From: Polaromonas sp. SP1
GTDB lineage: Bacteria > Pseudomonadota > Gammaproteobacteria > Burkholderiales > Burkholderiaceae_C
Assembly (NCBI RefSeq): GCF_003711205.1
Contig: NZ_CP031013.1
Coordinates: 3,514,501-3,578,500 of the forward strand
DNA: 64,000 nucleotides
Direction of reading: 5' to 3'
Below are positions 55,324 to 64,000 of this stretch, piece by piece; position 1 is the stretch's first letter, and each line of letters begins with the position of its first letter. The notes under the pieces are model-generated. The model was not told where the DNA came from and made no database searches. It saw only the letters and a list, made by a program, of their open reading frames with translations. A program made the translations under genes and the position numbers.

Positions 55324-57096
55324 TCAGCGTCCGGCCGTCGCGGCAACAGCCGCAGCTGCCGCTGCGGCCAGTTCGGCATCACTGAGGCTCGTGGCGCCAG
55401 CAAGTATCTTGCGCAGCGCCAGCTCCCCGCTGTGGTTGGCGCGGGTCGATGCGGCCGACCATTCTTTTTCTCCCATACGAAGCTTGAGATCGTCACTCAT
55501 CGCCGCAGCGCATGCCGGCCACGGCTTATAGGGTGCGGCCGGTGCGGGATTGGGGGAAGTGACCAGGGGAGCGGCATTGGGGGCAGTGATCAGCAGGGAA
55601 CTGAGCGCGATGGACTTGCCCGGGCGGCCGGTCACCGGGGCCGGCCAGGCGTCGGTTTGTGCCAGCAGCGTGAGCAGGGCCGAGCTTTCCATTCTGTTGC
55701 TGTCAATGGCAGAGCACCTGGCGACGTCGGCAACGAGCTGCTTCGCGGCTTTTTCGTCCCCCTGGTTCAACCATGATGCAGACGTGGCGAAACTCATTAC
55801 GGACGAACAGCCCGTAGATGGCGCGCCGCCAAACCGGCGGCCATCAGACAGGTTCACCTGCATGCCGTTAACGTCATAGGTGTAGTACCGGCTGCCTTGC
55901 ACGCTTTTGGCGATGCCCAGCACATCCTGCATAGCCGCCCGGTCGCTGCACAGCAAAGGTGGAACGCCACGCGCACAGTTTTCCAGTTGCGTGATGTCGG
56001 AAAGGGGCATGTCTTTCCAGTTTCTGGCCATCGCCGACGCGAAGTAACCGTCACACAGGGCTGATGCCCGCGTGGCCTCCTTTTTCTGCGCGACAGACAG
56101 CAGCGAAGACATGATGACAAGCACCACCGGAACCACCAGAAGCAGCAGCCCGCCGCGCAGTGCGGCGCTGGTTTTGAACAGCGTGACAAAGCGTTTGCTG
56201 CCGCGCTGCAGCAGGGGCGCGTGGTCCCGGGCCTCGCGCCAGGCTTCGATATGGCCGTCGGCAAAGAAAAGCCGGGCCAGGGCCGGCGACAGCGACTCCA
56301 TGCGCTCTGCGTCATTGAGCAGCGTGAGGGCCATTTTCGGGTCGGGCGCCTCGGTCAGGGCAAGCCAGCGCCATTGTGAGGGCGCGTCCAGCACAGCCAT
56401 CTCATACAGCAGCGACGAGATATAACTGCCGACGTGGCCCATGCGCTCCAACTGGCTGTGGCGGCCCGAATCCCAGTAGAAGGCCTGCGAGGCGGCCAGA
56501 AACAGGACGGCCGTGCGCTGGCCGAAACGGCGTGAGCCCAGCGCTTCCATCAGTTCGAACTCGAATGCCTCGCGGGCGGCCATCAGCATCAATTCGTCTT
56601 GCGCAAGCCAGCGCCGCAGGGCCGCCTGGGCGGCGGGCAGATCGGAGGGTGAAAACGTCAGCGTTTCGGCAAAACTGTCGAACGGCAAATGGCGGGGAAG
56701 CTCCTGCGGTGCGGGTCCGGGTGCCGATGCCTGGCTTTGCGCCTGGCCCGCGGCAACCAGCGGTTCCGGTTCCGGTTCCGGTGCTTGGGCGGGACGTGGT
56801 TCTTCTTCCACGTTCGTCCGCATCTCCGCGGCCTCTTCGCCTTTATCCGCGTCCTGCCCTGGGGCGCCCTCCTCGCCGGTGTGCCCGAAATCCTGGGCGC
56901 TTGCGGCAAACTCGGCCGTGAACCGCACGTGCGCCAGCGCGTTTTCGTAGTCCTGGCGCAAATCCGCAAAAGCCTGAGCTTGCGTGGCCGGGTCGATCAG
57001 CTTGAGTTCGCGCGCGTAGGCCCGCTTCACATCGCGCTCTGTCGCGGACTCGTCCAGCTGTAGACGAGCAAAACCGTTGCCTGAAAAGAAGATCAT
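55324..57096 (-). CDS. J-domain-like membrane protein, partner of HscC-type Hsp70
   Basis: 590 residues. Residues about 8-60 look like a J domain (RLQLDESATERDVKRAYARE, LKLIDPATQAQAFADLRQDY) but the HPD tripeptide that activates Hsp70 is not there. Then a Pro/Glu-rich linker, a helical region with ALRRWLAQDELMLMAAREAF, and one membrane helix (GGLLLLVVPVVLVIMSSLLS) near residue 320. The gene overlaps the Hsp70 stop (ATGA). This pairing matches E. coli HscC with DjlB/DjlC, whose J domains are also divergent. The C-terminal 250 residues are of unknown function. Confidence 0.82.
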   Translation of the reverse strand: MIFFSGNGFARLQLDESATERDVKRAYARELKLIDPATQAQAFADLRQDYENALAHVRFTAEFAASAQDFGHTGEEGAPGQDADKGEEAAEMRTNVEEEPRPAQAPEPEPEPLVAAGQAQSQASAPGPAPQELPRHLPFDSFAETLTFSPSDLPAAQAALRRWLAQDELMLMAAREAFEFELMEALGSRRFGQRTAVLFLAASQAFYWDSGRHSQLERMGHVGSYISSLLYEMAVLDAPSQWRWLALTEAPDPKMALTLLNDAERMESLSPALARLFFADGHIEAWREARDHAPLLQRGSKRFVTLFKTSAALRGGLLLLVVPVVLVIMSSLLSVAQKKEATRASALCDGYFASAMARNWKDMPLSDITQLENCARGVPPLLCSDRAAMQDVLGIAKSVQGSRYYTYDVNGMQVNLSDGRRFGGAPSTGCSSVMSFATSASWLNQGDEKAAKQLVADVARCSAIDSNRMESSALLTLLAQTDAWPAPVTGRPGKSIALSSLLITAPNAAPLVTSPNPAPAAPYKPWPACAAAMSDDLKLRMGEKEWSAASTRANHSGELALRKILAGATSLSDAELAAAAAAAVAATAGR

Positions 57097-58817
57097 GCGT
57101 CGTCCAGCACGTAGCGGTCGGCGTCCAGCGTTTTCAGCAGGTCAACCAGTTCCTGTCGCGCCGGTGCGATGCGCCGCTGGTCCTGCGACTCGAGCACGAC
57201 TTCAAAGCGCGTGATCACGGCCGCCAGGTGCTCCCGGGCCTGGCCCAGCAACTGGCTGTGAAAACGCTCGGCGCGCGCCATCAGCGTTCGGGTTTCCATC
57301 TGGTCGCGCGGGTGGATCTTCAGTTCGTGCAGGGCCGCCAGCCGTGCGGCGATCTGCTCGGGCGACAAATGGTCGGCGGAGTTTTCGATCACCAGGCGCA
57401 CCGGCTCGCCCACGGCCTGGCGGTTCTTGTTGACGGTTGCCTCGACTTCGAGCAAGCCATTGACGTCGTAGGTGAAGCGCACGTCGACCGAGACTTCATG
57501 TGTACGCGCCGAGGGCAGGTTCACGCTGAACTCGCCCAGTTTGATGTTCTCGCTCACGCGGCGGCCTTCGCCCTGGTAGACACTCAGGCGCAACTCTTTC
57601 TGGAAGTCGACCAGCGGCGAAAACTGCTGCACCCGGCTGGCCGGGATCACGGTGTTGCGTTCGAGCACGGGCGCCATAAAGCCGCCGGCATGCCGGCCGC
57701 TGCTGATCTCACGGGATGTTTCGATGCCCAGCGTGTAGGGGCAGACGTCCGTCATCACGCGCTCGGAGAGCGCCGCGTCGTGCATTTTCAGGCCGGCCTG
57801 CACGGCTGCACCGAGCGCGACGACCTCATCGGGGTTCAGCGCCGTTTCAGGAAAACGCCCGAACATGCGCGTGGCCCATTGCCGGATGGAGGCCAGGCGC
57901 GTGCTGCCGCCGGCCAGCACCACGGCATCGAGTTCGGCCGGACGCAGCCGTGCGTCGCGCATGGCGCGCTCGACCGGCTCGCGCAGGCGGTCCATCAGCG
58001 GCTTGATGCAGGCCTCCAGCACCGCAGCGGTGAGTGTCATGGCATAGTCCCGGCCGCCGGCGTTGACGCTGACCGGGGCGCTCTCGGCCAGGGACAGCGC
58101 CTTTTTGGCGGCCTCCATGCGTGCGCCCAGCTGGGCGCGTGTGGCGGGGCGATGGAGTTCGGCGTCGGGCAAGCCGGTTTCACGCACAAAATGCGCGATC
58201 AGCAACTGGTCGATGTCTTCGCCGCCCAGCTGGTTGTCGCCCGCGGTGGCACGCACTTCCATCACGCCGTCGAACATCTCCAGCACCGAGACGTCAAAAG
58301 TGCCGCCGCCCAAATCAAACACCAGGAACTGCGTTTCGCTCTGCTTTTGGTGCATGCCGTAAGCCAGGGCCGCCGCCGTGGGCTCGTTGAGCAAAGTCAC
58401 CTGCGCAAAACCGGCCAGCGAACCTGCCGTGCGGGTGGCCTGGCGCTGCGCGTCGGAGAAATACGCCGGCACCGTCACCACGGCTTCTGTCACGGGCTCG
58501 CCGAGCGCGGCTTCCAGGTCGGACTTGAGCGCCCGCAGCACCAGCGAAGAAAGCTCTTCCGCGCGGAACTCGCGTTTGCCCAGCCGAAAGGTTTTGGCGG
58601 TGCCCATGGCGCGCTTGAAGACGGCGGCCGTGCGTTCGGGGTGGGTTTGCAGCCTTTCGCGGGCGGCCTGTCCGACAAGAATCGTCCCGTCGTCATCGAC
58701 GCTGACCACCGAAGGCGTCAGCACATCGCCCAGGGCGTTGTGAACCAGTTCCGAACGGCCGTTGCGCCAGATGGCAGCCAGGCTGTGCGTGGTCCCGAGG
58801 TCTATGCCGGCAATCAT
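57093..58817 (-). CDS. hscC: Hsp70-family chaperone, HscC type
   Basis: 574 residues, shorter than DnaK. ATPase domain: [78 protein letters not shown] and [20 protein letters not shown]. Substrate domain: [33 protein letters not shown] and [20 protein letters not shown]. The C-terminal lid is short. HscC is a specialised Hsp70 not controlled by GrpE in E. coli. Co-transcribed with the J-like gene. Confidence 0.92.
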   Translation of the reverse strand: MIAGIDLGTTHSLAAIWRNGRSELVHNALGDVLTPSVVSVDDDGTILVGQAARERLQTHPERTAAVFKRAMGTAKTFRLGKREFRAEELSSLVLRALKSDLEAALGEPVTEAVVTVPAYFSDAQRQATRTAGSLAGFAQVTLLNEPTAAALAYGMHQKQSETQFLVFDLGGGTFDVSVLEMFDGVMEVRATAGDNQLGGEDIDQLLIAHFVRETGLPDAELHRPATRAQLGARMEAAKKALSLAESAPVSVNAGGRDYAMTLTAAVLEACIKPLMDRLREPVERAMRDARLRPAELDAVVLAGGSTRLASIRQWATRMFGRFPETALNPDEVVALGAAVQAGLKMHDAALSERVMTDVCPYTLGIETSREISSGRHAGGFMAPVLERNTVIPASRVQQFSPLVDFQKELRLSVYQGEGRRVSENIKLGEFSVNLPSARTHEVSVDVRFTYDVNGLLEVEATVNKNRQAVGEPVRLVIENSADHLSPEQIAARLAALHELKIHPRDQMETRTLMARAERFHSQLLGQAREHLAAVITRFEVVLESQDQRRIAPARQELVDLLKTLDADRYVLDDA

Positions 58818-58913
58818 GAATCAATCCTCCCTGCGCCCCGATGAGGGCCTGTTTTTTATGCAACCGGCTATGGTACGCGACGTTCCCGCCGCGGGGCTCC
58901 CTGGCGGGGTTGC

Positions 58914-60041
58914 TTACAAGGGATGGATGTGTGCCATGTCCGGCTGCGCCAGCCACGCTTGCCATTCCTCGGCCAGCTGCGCGCTGGCGGCGGTGGCTGC
59001 GCTCCAGGCTTTTACCCTGCCCTGCAAATCGGGCCCATAGCGCACAAAGTCTGTGCGGTCAGGCAGTTTGCCGTTGGGCAGCTTACTGATCCATTCCTGA
59101 TCGGGTGCCAGCAACACCATGTTGTCGAGGAAATGGGTGGCTTTGTGGCGCCATTTGAGCCCTTTGTCCAGCCAGCCGGGCACCACGGATTTCTGGAAAT
59201 GCGGGTACAGCACCAGGCCGGCGGATTTCAAGCCATTTTGGCCTCCAGCCCAGTCTGCGCCTTGGCTTTTTGCTATCAAATCGCTAGCGTAGTTGAGGTG
59301 CAGGTGGTAGTCGGTGATGCCGCCGTCCCAGTAGGCGCCGGGCGGGCCGCCGGGCACGTTGTGCACCGAGCGCAGCACAAACGGGATGGAGCAGCTGGCC
59401 TGCAGCGCCAGCTTGAAGTTCTCTTCGCTCAGGTCGACCTGGCGTGTCCGGTAGTCGGTGGTGGCAAAGGGCAGTTGGGTGTCGGGCGTGGAAAACACCA
59501 CGCGCTCCAGCCAGGCGCCCATGGCTTTGCGGTGCAGGCTGTTGGTGAGGAAGGCGCCGAGGTAGCCCAGCGGCGTGGCGAGCTTGTGCTCGCGGCCCAG
59601 CAGGTGGCGCCCGCGTGAGGTGACGATGTGGAGTTTGTAGCGCGGGTGCTGCAGCACCTCGTGCACGCGGCCTCCGTAAAAGTCTTTCAGGCTCTGGCCG
59701 AACTGCTCGCTTACAAAGTCGGCGGTCGGCCGCTTCTGGCCGGGCTGCAATTCGTAGTGCTGGTGGATGTAGTCGTGCTCGAGCCGGGCGAATCCGGCGG
59801 CCGGGTCATTCAGGCAGGCGGTGGCCATGCGCCAGGCGCCGATGGAGGCACCCACCAGGTGCACCGGGTGTGTGGTTTGCGCCAGCCAGTCGCCAAAAAT
59901 GAAACGGTCGAGTGCGCCCAGAATCAAACCTTTGGGCCCGCCAGCTGCGCCCGGCACCACGCCGATGTCGGCCGGCTGCAGGCCGTTTTGCTCGATATGC
60001 CGGCGCGCGGTGGGGCCGGCGTAAATGCGGAGGGCTTTCAT
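58914..60041 (-). CDS. Patatin-like phospholipase family protein
   Basis: 375 residues. Oxyanion Gly-rich VVPGAAGGPKGLILGALD, nucleophile elbow HLVGASIGAWRMATA (Ser near residue 66) and catalytic Asp in YWDGGITDYHLHLNY. Together these give the patatin Ser-Asp dyad. No signal peptide. Residues near 253-268 (SDLIAKSQGADWAGGQNG) come from an in-frame dispersed repeat. Likely a cytoplasmic lipid acyl hydrolase; substrate unknown. Confidence 0.88.
   Translation of the reverse strand: MKALRIYAGPTARRHIEQNGLQPADIGVVPGAAGGPKGLILGALDRFIFGDWLAQTTHPVHLVGASIGAWRMATACLNDPAAGFARLEHDYIHQHYELQPGQKRPTADFVSEQFGQSLKDFYGGRVHEVLQHPRYKLHIVTSRGRHLLGREHKLATPLGYLGAFLTNSLHRKAMGAWLERVVFSTPDTQLPFATTDYRTRQVDLSEENFKLALQASCSIPFVLRSVHNVPGGPPGAYWDGGITDYHLHLNYASDLIAKSQGADWAGGQNGLKSAGLVLYPHFQKSVVPGWLDKGLKWRHKATHFLDNMVLLAPDQEWISKLPNGKLPDRTDFVRYGPDLQGRVKAWSAATAASAQLAEEWQAWLAQPDMAHIHPL
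59240..59288. repeat. Comamonad-type dispersed repeat, copy 3 (inside the patatin-like gene, in frame)
   Basis: In reverse complement reads GCTAGCGATTTGATAGC, then AAGCCAAGGCGCAGACTGGG and CTGGAGGCC. Encodes LIAKSQGADWAGG in the gene's frame, nearly the same peptide as in ygfZ. Confidence 0.75.
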
Positions 60042-60064
60042 GGGGCGTGGCCTGATGCTGGTCT

Positions 60065-60113
60065 GCTATGGATTTGATAGCTGCTTGTGCAGGTGCTGAT
60101 TGGGCTGGAGGCC
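60065..60113. repeat. Comamonad-type dispersed repeat, copy 4 (intergenic)
   Basis: GCTATGGATTTGATAGC, then TTGTGCAGGTGCTGATTGGG and CTGGAGGCC, between tex and the patatin-like gene. Same element as at 45985, 49869 and 59240. Confidence 0.7.
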
Positions 60114-60188
60114 TATTTGATCACTAATCCCCAGCGAACACTGTCTTTTGCGGGACCACCGCCCTGCCCTGCACCCACTGTCAGCCGC

Positions 60189-62552
60189 TTACTTCTTGAG
60201 CCCGGCCAGCTTGCTGAACGCCGACTCCATCGCCGTGGCCGCCGCCGGTTGCGGTGCGCCGGCGCGCCCGCCGCCGTAGTTGCCACCGCGGTTCTGCCCG
60301 CCGGGGCGAGCGCTTTCAAAACGGTTGTCGCGCGGGCCGTCCTTGCGGGCCGGTGCGGCGTCCAGCTTCATCGTCAGGCCAATGCGTTTGCGCGCCACAT
60401 CGACTTCGGTCACGCGCACTTTCACTATGTCGCCGGTTTTGACCACTTCACGCGCATCGTTGACGAATTTGTTGGCCAGCTGGCTCACGTGGACCAGGCC
60501 GTCCTGGTGCACGCCGATGTCGACAAAGGCGCCAAAAGCCGCCACGTTGCTGACGGTGCCTTCCAGCGTCATGCCTTCTTTCAGGTCCTTGATGTCTTCG
60601 ACGCCGTCGTTAAAGCGTGCCACCTTGAAGTCGGGGCGCGGGTCGCGGCCGGGTTTTTCCAGCTCGGTGATGATGTCCTTGACGGTGATCACGCCGAACT
60701 GCTCGTTGGCAAACAGCTCGGGCTTCAGGGTCTTGAGCATTTCGGCGCGGCCCATGAGCTCGGCCACCGGCTTGCCGGTGTGGGCCATGATTTTTTCGAC
60801 CACCGGGTAGGTTTCGGGGTGCACACCGGTCATGTCCAGCGGGTTGCTGCTGCTGCGCAGGCGCAAAAAGCCGGCGCTCTGTTCAAAGGTCTTGGCGCCC
60901 AGCCCGGTCACCTTTAGCAAGTCGGCACGCGAGGCAAAGGCGCCATTGGCGTCACGCCAGCGCACCACCGATTTGGCCACCGTTTGCGACAGGCCCGACA
61001 CGCGGGCCAGCAGCGGCACGCTGGCGGTGTTCAGGTCCACACCGACGCTGTTCACGCAATCTTCGACCACGGTGTCCAGGCTGCGTGCCAGGTCGCTCTG
61101 GTTCACGTCGTGCTGGTACTGGCCCACGCCGATCGATTTCGGGTCGATCTTGACGAGCTCGGCCAGGGGGTCTTGCAGGCGGCGCGCAATGCTGGCCGCG
61201 CCGCGCAGGCTCACGTCCACATCGGGCATCTCTTGCGACGCGAACTCGCTGGCGGAATACACGGACGCGCCGGCTTCGCTGACCACGACTTTTTCAATGA
61301 CCTGCCCGGCCTTGGCCATGCCCTTGATCAGGTCGGCGGCGAGCTTGTCGGTTTCGCGGCTGGCCGTGCCGTTGCCGATGGCGATCAGGTTGACGCCGTG
61401 CTTTTCGCAGAGCTTGGCCAGCGTGTGCAACGAGCCTTCCCAATCCTTGCGCGGCTCGTGCGGATAGACGGTAGAGGTTTCAACCAGCTTGCCGGTGGCA
61501 TCGACCACCGCCACCTTCACGCCGGTGCGGATGCCCGGGTCCAGGCCCATCACCACGCGCGGGCCGGCGGGCGCCGCCAGCAGCAGGTCGCGCAGGTTGT
61601 CGGCAAACACCTTGATGGCGACTTTTTCGGCGTCTTCGCGCAGGCGGGTGAACAGGTCGCGCTCCAGCGAAAGGCTGAGCTTGACGCGCCAGGTCCAGGC
61701 CACGGCCTTGCGGATCAGGTCGTCGGCCGGGCGGGCCTTGTGGCTCCAGCCCAAGTGCAGTGCGATCTTGCCTTCGGCGATGCTCGGTTTGCCCGGTTCG
61801 GCCTGCTCGGGCAACACCAGCTTGGCGTCCAGGATCTCCAGCCCGCGGCCGCGAAACACCGCCAGCGCGCGGTGCGAAGGCACGCGGCCGATCGGCTCGT
61901 CGTAATCGAAGTAGTCGCGGAACTTGCTGTTGTCGGCATTGTTTTCGTCTTTGCCCGTGACCAGCTTGGAGCTGAACAGCCCTTCGCTCCAGAGCCAATT
62001 GCGCAGCGACTGCACCAGGCCCGCATCTTCGGCCCAACGCTCGCTGAGAATGTCGCGCACGCCGTCGAGCACGGCCTGCACGGTGGTGAAGTCGTCGCCG
62101 CTTTCGTTCTTCTCGGCTTTCACAAAGGCGGCTGCTTCGTCGGCCGGCACCAATGAGGGGTCGGCAAAGAGTTTGTCGGCCAGCGGCTCAATGCCGGCTT
62201 CGCGGGCGATCTGGCCCTTGGTGCGGCGCTTGGGCTTGAAGGGCAGGTACAAGTCTTCCAGGTCCTGCTTGGTGGCGGCAAATTCAATGGCCGCGCGCAA
62301 CTCAGGCGTGAGCTTGCCCTGCTCTTCAATACTCTTCAGAACCGCGTCGCGGCGCTCTTCCAGCTCGCGCAGGTAGCCCAGCCGCTGTTCCAGCTCACGC
62401 AGCTGGATGTCATCCAGCCCGCCGGTGGCCTCTTTGCGGTAACGCGCGATAAAAGGCACGGTGGCGCCGCCATCCAGCAGCTCTACGGCCGCCTTGATCT
62501 GGTTTTCCTGGACTTTGATTTCTGCCGCGATCTGGCGGATGATTTTCTGCAT
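60189..62552 (-). CDS. tex: Tex, RNA-binding transcription accessory protein
   Basis: 787 residues from the ATG at 62552 ([20 protein letters not shown]). Tex N-terminal helices with [20 protein letters not shown], a YqgF/RuvX-like domain ([20 protein letters not shown]), helix-hairpin-helix ([20 protein letters not shown]) and a C-terminal S1 domain ([31 protein letters not shown]). A Gly/Arg-rich tail follows ([15 protein letters not shown]). Frame opens earlier to 62633, but the extra residues are not Tex-like. Confidence 0.96.
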   Translation of the reverse strand: MQKIIRQIAAEIKVQENQIKAAVELLDGGATVPFIARYRKEATGGLDDIQLRELEQRLGYLRELEERRDAVLKSIEEQGKLTPELRAAIEFAATKQDLEDLYLPFKPKRRTKGQIAREAGIEPLADKLFADPSLVPADEAAAFVKAEKNESGDDFTTVQAVLDGVRDILSERWAEDAGLVQSLRNWLWSEGLFSSKLVTGKDENNADNSKFRDYFDYDEPIGRVPSHRALAVFRGRGLEILDAKLVLPEQAEPGKPSIAEGKIALHLGWSHKARPADDLIRKAVAWTWRVKLSLSLERDLFTRLREDAEKVAIKVFADNLRDLLLAAPAGPRVVMGLDPGIRTGVKVAVVDATGKLVETSTVYPHEPRKDWEGSLHTLAKLCEKHGVNLIAIGNGTASRETDKLAADLIKGMAKAGQVIEKVVVSEAGASVYSASEFASQEMPDVDVSLRGAASIARRLQDPLAELVKIDPKSIGVGQYQHDVNQSDLARSLDTVVEDCVNSVGVDLNTASVPLLARVSGLSQTVAKSVVRWRDANGAFASRADLLKVTGLGAKTFEQSAGFLRLRSSSNPLDMTGVHPETYPVVEKIMAHTGKPVAELMGRAEMLKTLKPELFANEQFGVITVKDIITELEKPGRDPRPDFKVARFNDGVEDIKDLKEGMTLEGTVSNVAAFGAFVDIGVHQDGLVHVSQLANKFVNDAREVVKTGDIVKVRVTEVDVARKRIGLTMKLDAAPARKDGPRDNRFESARPGGQNRGGNYGGGRAGAPQPAAATAMESAFSKLAGLKK

Positions 62553-62739
62553 AGGGGGAGAAGATTCCGAAGAGGTTCGAAGAAAGCTGAAAAAGAAGAA
62601 ATAAGCGGTAATTTGCCTCTGACGCCCAAACACAAACTGACGCCAAGGGTCGGCATTGTCCCACAGGCAAATCGCCCCTCGGCTACCAATAATGAAGAGG
62701 AGCTGAAAAGCAATTTCTTACATTTTTAGGAGGGCATCC

Positions 62740-63258
62740 ATGCGAACTCGCACAATTCTTTTGGTGGTTTCCATCCTGCTGCTGGCGGGCTTTGTCGCCC
62801 TCAACATCGACGAGTTTTCCCGCACCAGCCTGCTTAGCCTGGGCGTCACCACCATCCAGGTCCCGCTGGGGCTGGTCATGCTCCTGCTGCTGGTGATTGC
62901 CACGGTCGTATTTCTGGCCAGCACGCTCTACATGCAGAGCAAAAACCTGATGGAAACCCGGCAATACGCCCGTGAACTCAACACGCAGCGCGAACTCGCC
63001 GACAAGGCCGAGGCCTCACGCTTTACCGAACTGCGCAGCTACCTCGAAGTGCAGGCGCTGGCCGCCCAGCACCGCGAAGCAGCGGCCGGCACCGTGCTGG
63101 CCGAGCGTTTTGCGCAGCAACAGCAGGCGCTTTTGGCACGGCTGGAGCAGTCCGACAACGCGATGGCGGCCTATATGGGTCAGCTCGAAGACCGGCTGGA
63201 GCGGCGCGATGGTATTCCGGCCCTGGAAAGAGACCACCGGACGATGCCGCTCGTGTAA
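62740..63258 (+). CDS. Small inner-membrane protein, LapA-domain-like, with coiled coil
   Basis: 172 residues; ATG with AGGAGGG seven bases upstream, a strong site. Two membrane helices (TILLVVSILLLAGFVALNI and PLGLVMLLLLVIATVVFLAS) joined by a short loop, the pattern of LapA/YciS-like proteins. A long amphipathic coiled coil follows (about 68-150: RELADKAEASRFTELRSYLE, RFAQQQQALLARLEQSD). Cytoplasmic tail likely. Possible link to envelope assembly is by analogy only. Confidence 0.75.
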   Translation: MRTRTILLVVSILLLAGFVALNIDEFSRTSLLSLGVTTIQVPLGLVMLLLLVIATVVFLASTLYMQSKNLMETRQYARELNTQRELADKAEASRFTELRSYLEVQALAAQHREAAAGTVLAERFAQQQQALLARLEQSDNAMAAYMGQLEDRLERRDGIPALERDHRTMPLV

Positions 63259-63339
63259 GACGGGCGACGCGGGCGACGTGCACGGAGCCCGGGAGCGCGG
63301 CGCAGCCGGTTTGCGGACCTTGCAGCGCTTTCCCGCAAA

Positions 63340-63828
63340 ATGGGCGAGATGGACTCTTTCCACACACCACCGCCCTCTTTGCGCCCACCCACAGCAGCCG
63401 ACTACGCCGCTCTTGCCACATGGGTGATAGACGCCGACAGCTGCGCGCGCTGGGCCGGTCCGAAACTCCCATTCCCATTTGATCCGCAACAACTTCCAGC
63501 GCTGCTGGCCGAGCCCGGCGCCCACAGCTTTGTGCTGAGCCGCGGCCCGGGCGAAGCACTGGGGTTTTGCCAGTTCTGGGTGCGCGAGGCAGGCGTAGCC
63601 CACCTGGCGCGCATCATCCTGGCACCTTCGGCGCGCGGCCAGGGCCTGGCCGTCACGCTCTGCCGCCTGCTGATGGACGAGGCCGCGCGCACCGTGGGTG
63701 CGCAAGCCTTCACGCTGCGTGTGTACCGCGACAACCACCCGGCGCTGGCCACTTACGAGGGTTTGGGCTTTGCGGTTGTGCCTGACCAGTCCGATGAGCG
63801 CATCTTCTTTATGCGGGCCGTTCGCTAA
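63340..63828 (+). CDS. GNAT-family N-acetyltransferase
   Basis: 162 residues. GNAT core: FVLSRGPGEALGFCQFWVRE, VAHLARIILAPSARGQGLAV (acetyl-CoA loop with the R-G-Q-G motif), TLRVYRDNHPALATYEGLGF. RimJ/RimL-like. The ATG at 63340 or a second one at 63349 may be used. Substrate unknown. Confidence 0.85.
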   Translation: MGEMDSFHTPPPSLRPPTAADYAALATWVIDADSCARWAGPKLPFPFDPQQLPALLAEPGAHSFVLSRGPGEALGFCQFWVREAGVAHLARIILAPSARGQGLAVTLCRLLMDEAARTVGAQAFTLRVYRDNHPALATYEGLGFAVVPDQSDERIFFMRAVR

Positions 63829-63862
63829 ACTGCTCCTTCCTCCCGTCGTTTCCCCCGCCACC

Positions 63863-64000
63863 ATGTTCTCCCTGTTCCTTAAATGCCTGCTCGGCGCCCT
63901 CGCCGTGCTGGTGATCGCGCTGTTGTCCCGCTCGCGCAGCTTTTTCATCGCCGGCCTGGTGCCGCTGTTTCCCACATTTGCGCTGATCGCGCATTACATC
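63863..64000 (+). CDS. glpM: GlpM family membrane protein (5' part)
   Basis: The first 46 codons of a gene that runs off the window: FSLFLKCLLGALAVLVIALL, SRSRSFFIAGLVPLFPTFAL and IAHYI. The segment IAGLVPLFPTFALIAHYI is the diagnostic stretch of GlpM, a small inner-membrane protein of about 110 residues, associated with alginate and glycerol metabolism in Pseudomonas. Its function is not well defined. Confidence 0.85.
   Translation, partial: MFSLFLKCLLGALAVLVIALLSRSRSFFIAGLVPLFPTFALIAHYI

Noticed and set aside
60984..62156. Long plus-strand frame opposite tex, and similar ones opposite hscC, holB and the patatin gene
   Set aside because: High-GC antisense openings; composition is His/Gln/Val/Ala-rich and no family is recognisable.
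1..64000. CRISPR arrays, tRNA, rRNA, complete insertion sequences or prophage
   Set aside because: I looked for regular spaced repeats, tRNA arms, rRNA sequence, transposase or integrase genes and saw none; the direct repeats present are coding YD repeats or the short arms listed.

Overview
The window looks like a chromosomal stretch of a high-GC betaproteobacterium of the Comamonadaceae (Polaromonas/Rhodoferax/Variovorax-like). The reasons are the mltG-tmk-holB-pilZ-tatD gene order, GC-rich codon usage, and two families of short intergenic repeats that I recall as typical of that family. The assignment is inference; no rRNA or tRNA gene is present to test it.

Layout. (1) 2-343: 3' end of an unidentified gene. 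(2) 422-10394, minus strand: an eleven-gene, mostly overlapping operon for a type II secretion / type IV pilus-like machine: major pseudopilin GspG, platform GspF, ATPase GspE, PilM/N/O/P-like inner-membrane proteins, a TPR-containing lipoprotein secretin, and three more pseudopilin-like proteins. It lacks GspI/J/K in canonical form and a prepilin peptidase. (3) 10758-41957, plus strand, divergent from (2): about 31 kb of tandem RHS/YD-repeat genes. Each RHS protein appears to be cut into two separately exported halves. 'A' proteins (A1-A7) have a signal peptide, a variable Cys-containing N-terminus, a DUF6531-like P-I-[IY]-P-x-[TV]-G motif, YD repeats and, in five of seven, a LamG-like insert; all end at the same place. 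'B' proteins (B1-B3) have their own signal peptide, YD repeats, the RHS core and a variable C-terminal tip. Each B gene is followed by a small candidate immunity gene. The set reads as three operons: A1-A2-A3-B1-imm1, A4-A5-B2-imm2 and A6-A7-B3-imm3. A4 carries a frameshift in a G8 tract. Orphan RHS-core fragments and 55-70 bp inverted-repeat elements lie after imm1 and imm2. (4) 41958-42676: a gene-poor gap with the same repeat arms. (5) 42677-44407: an autotransporter. (6) 44491-49436, minus: the mltG-tmk-holB-pilZ-tatD housekeeping operon plus an ankyrin-repeat protein. (7) 49521-64000: ygfZ, an NRDE protein, a thioesterase-GNAT fusion, an alpha/beta hydrolase, an exported MhpD-like hydratase, an iron-dependent alcohol dehydrogenase, an HscC-type Hsp70 with a J-like partner, a patatin-like protein, the Tex RNA-binding protein, a LapA-like membrane protein, a GNAT acetyltransferase and the start of glpM.

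Working model (inference): the A and B halves are exported by Sec, assemble outside the cytoplasm into an RHS shell around the B tip (comparable to the TcB/TcC cocoon, but split elsewhere and Sec-dependent), and the divergent type II-like machine may carry them across the outer membrane. The several A proteins per B would supply alternative surfaces. No VgrG, PAAR or other type VI gene is seen, so the classical Rhs delivery route is not supported here.
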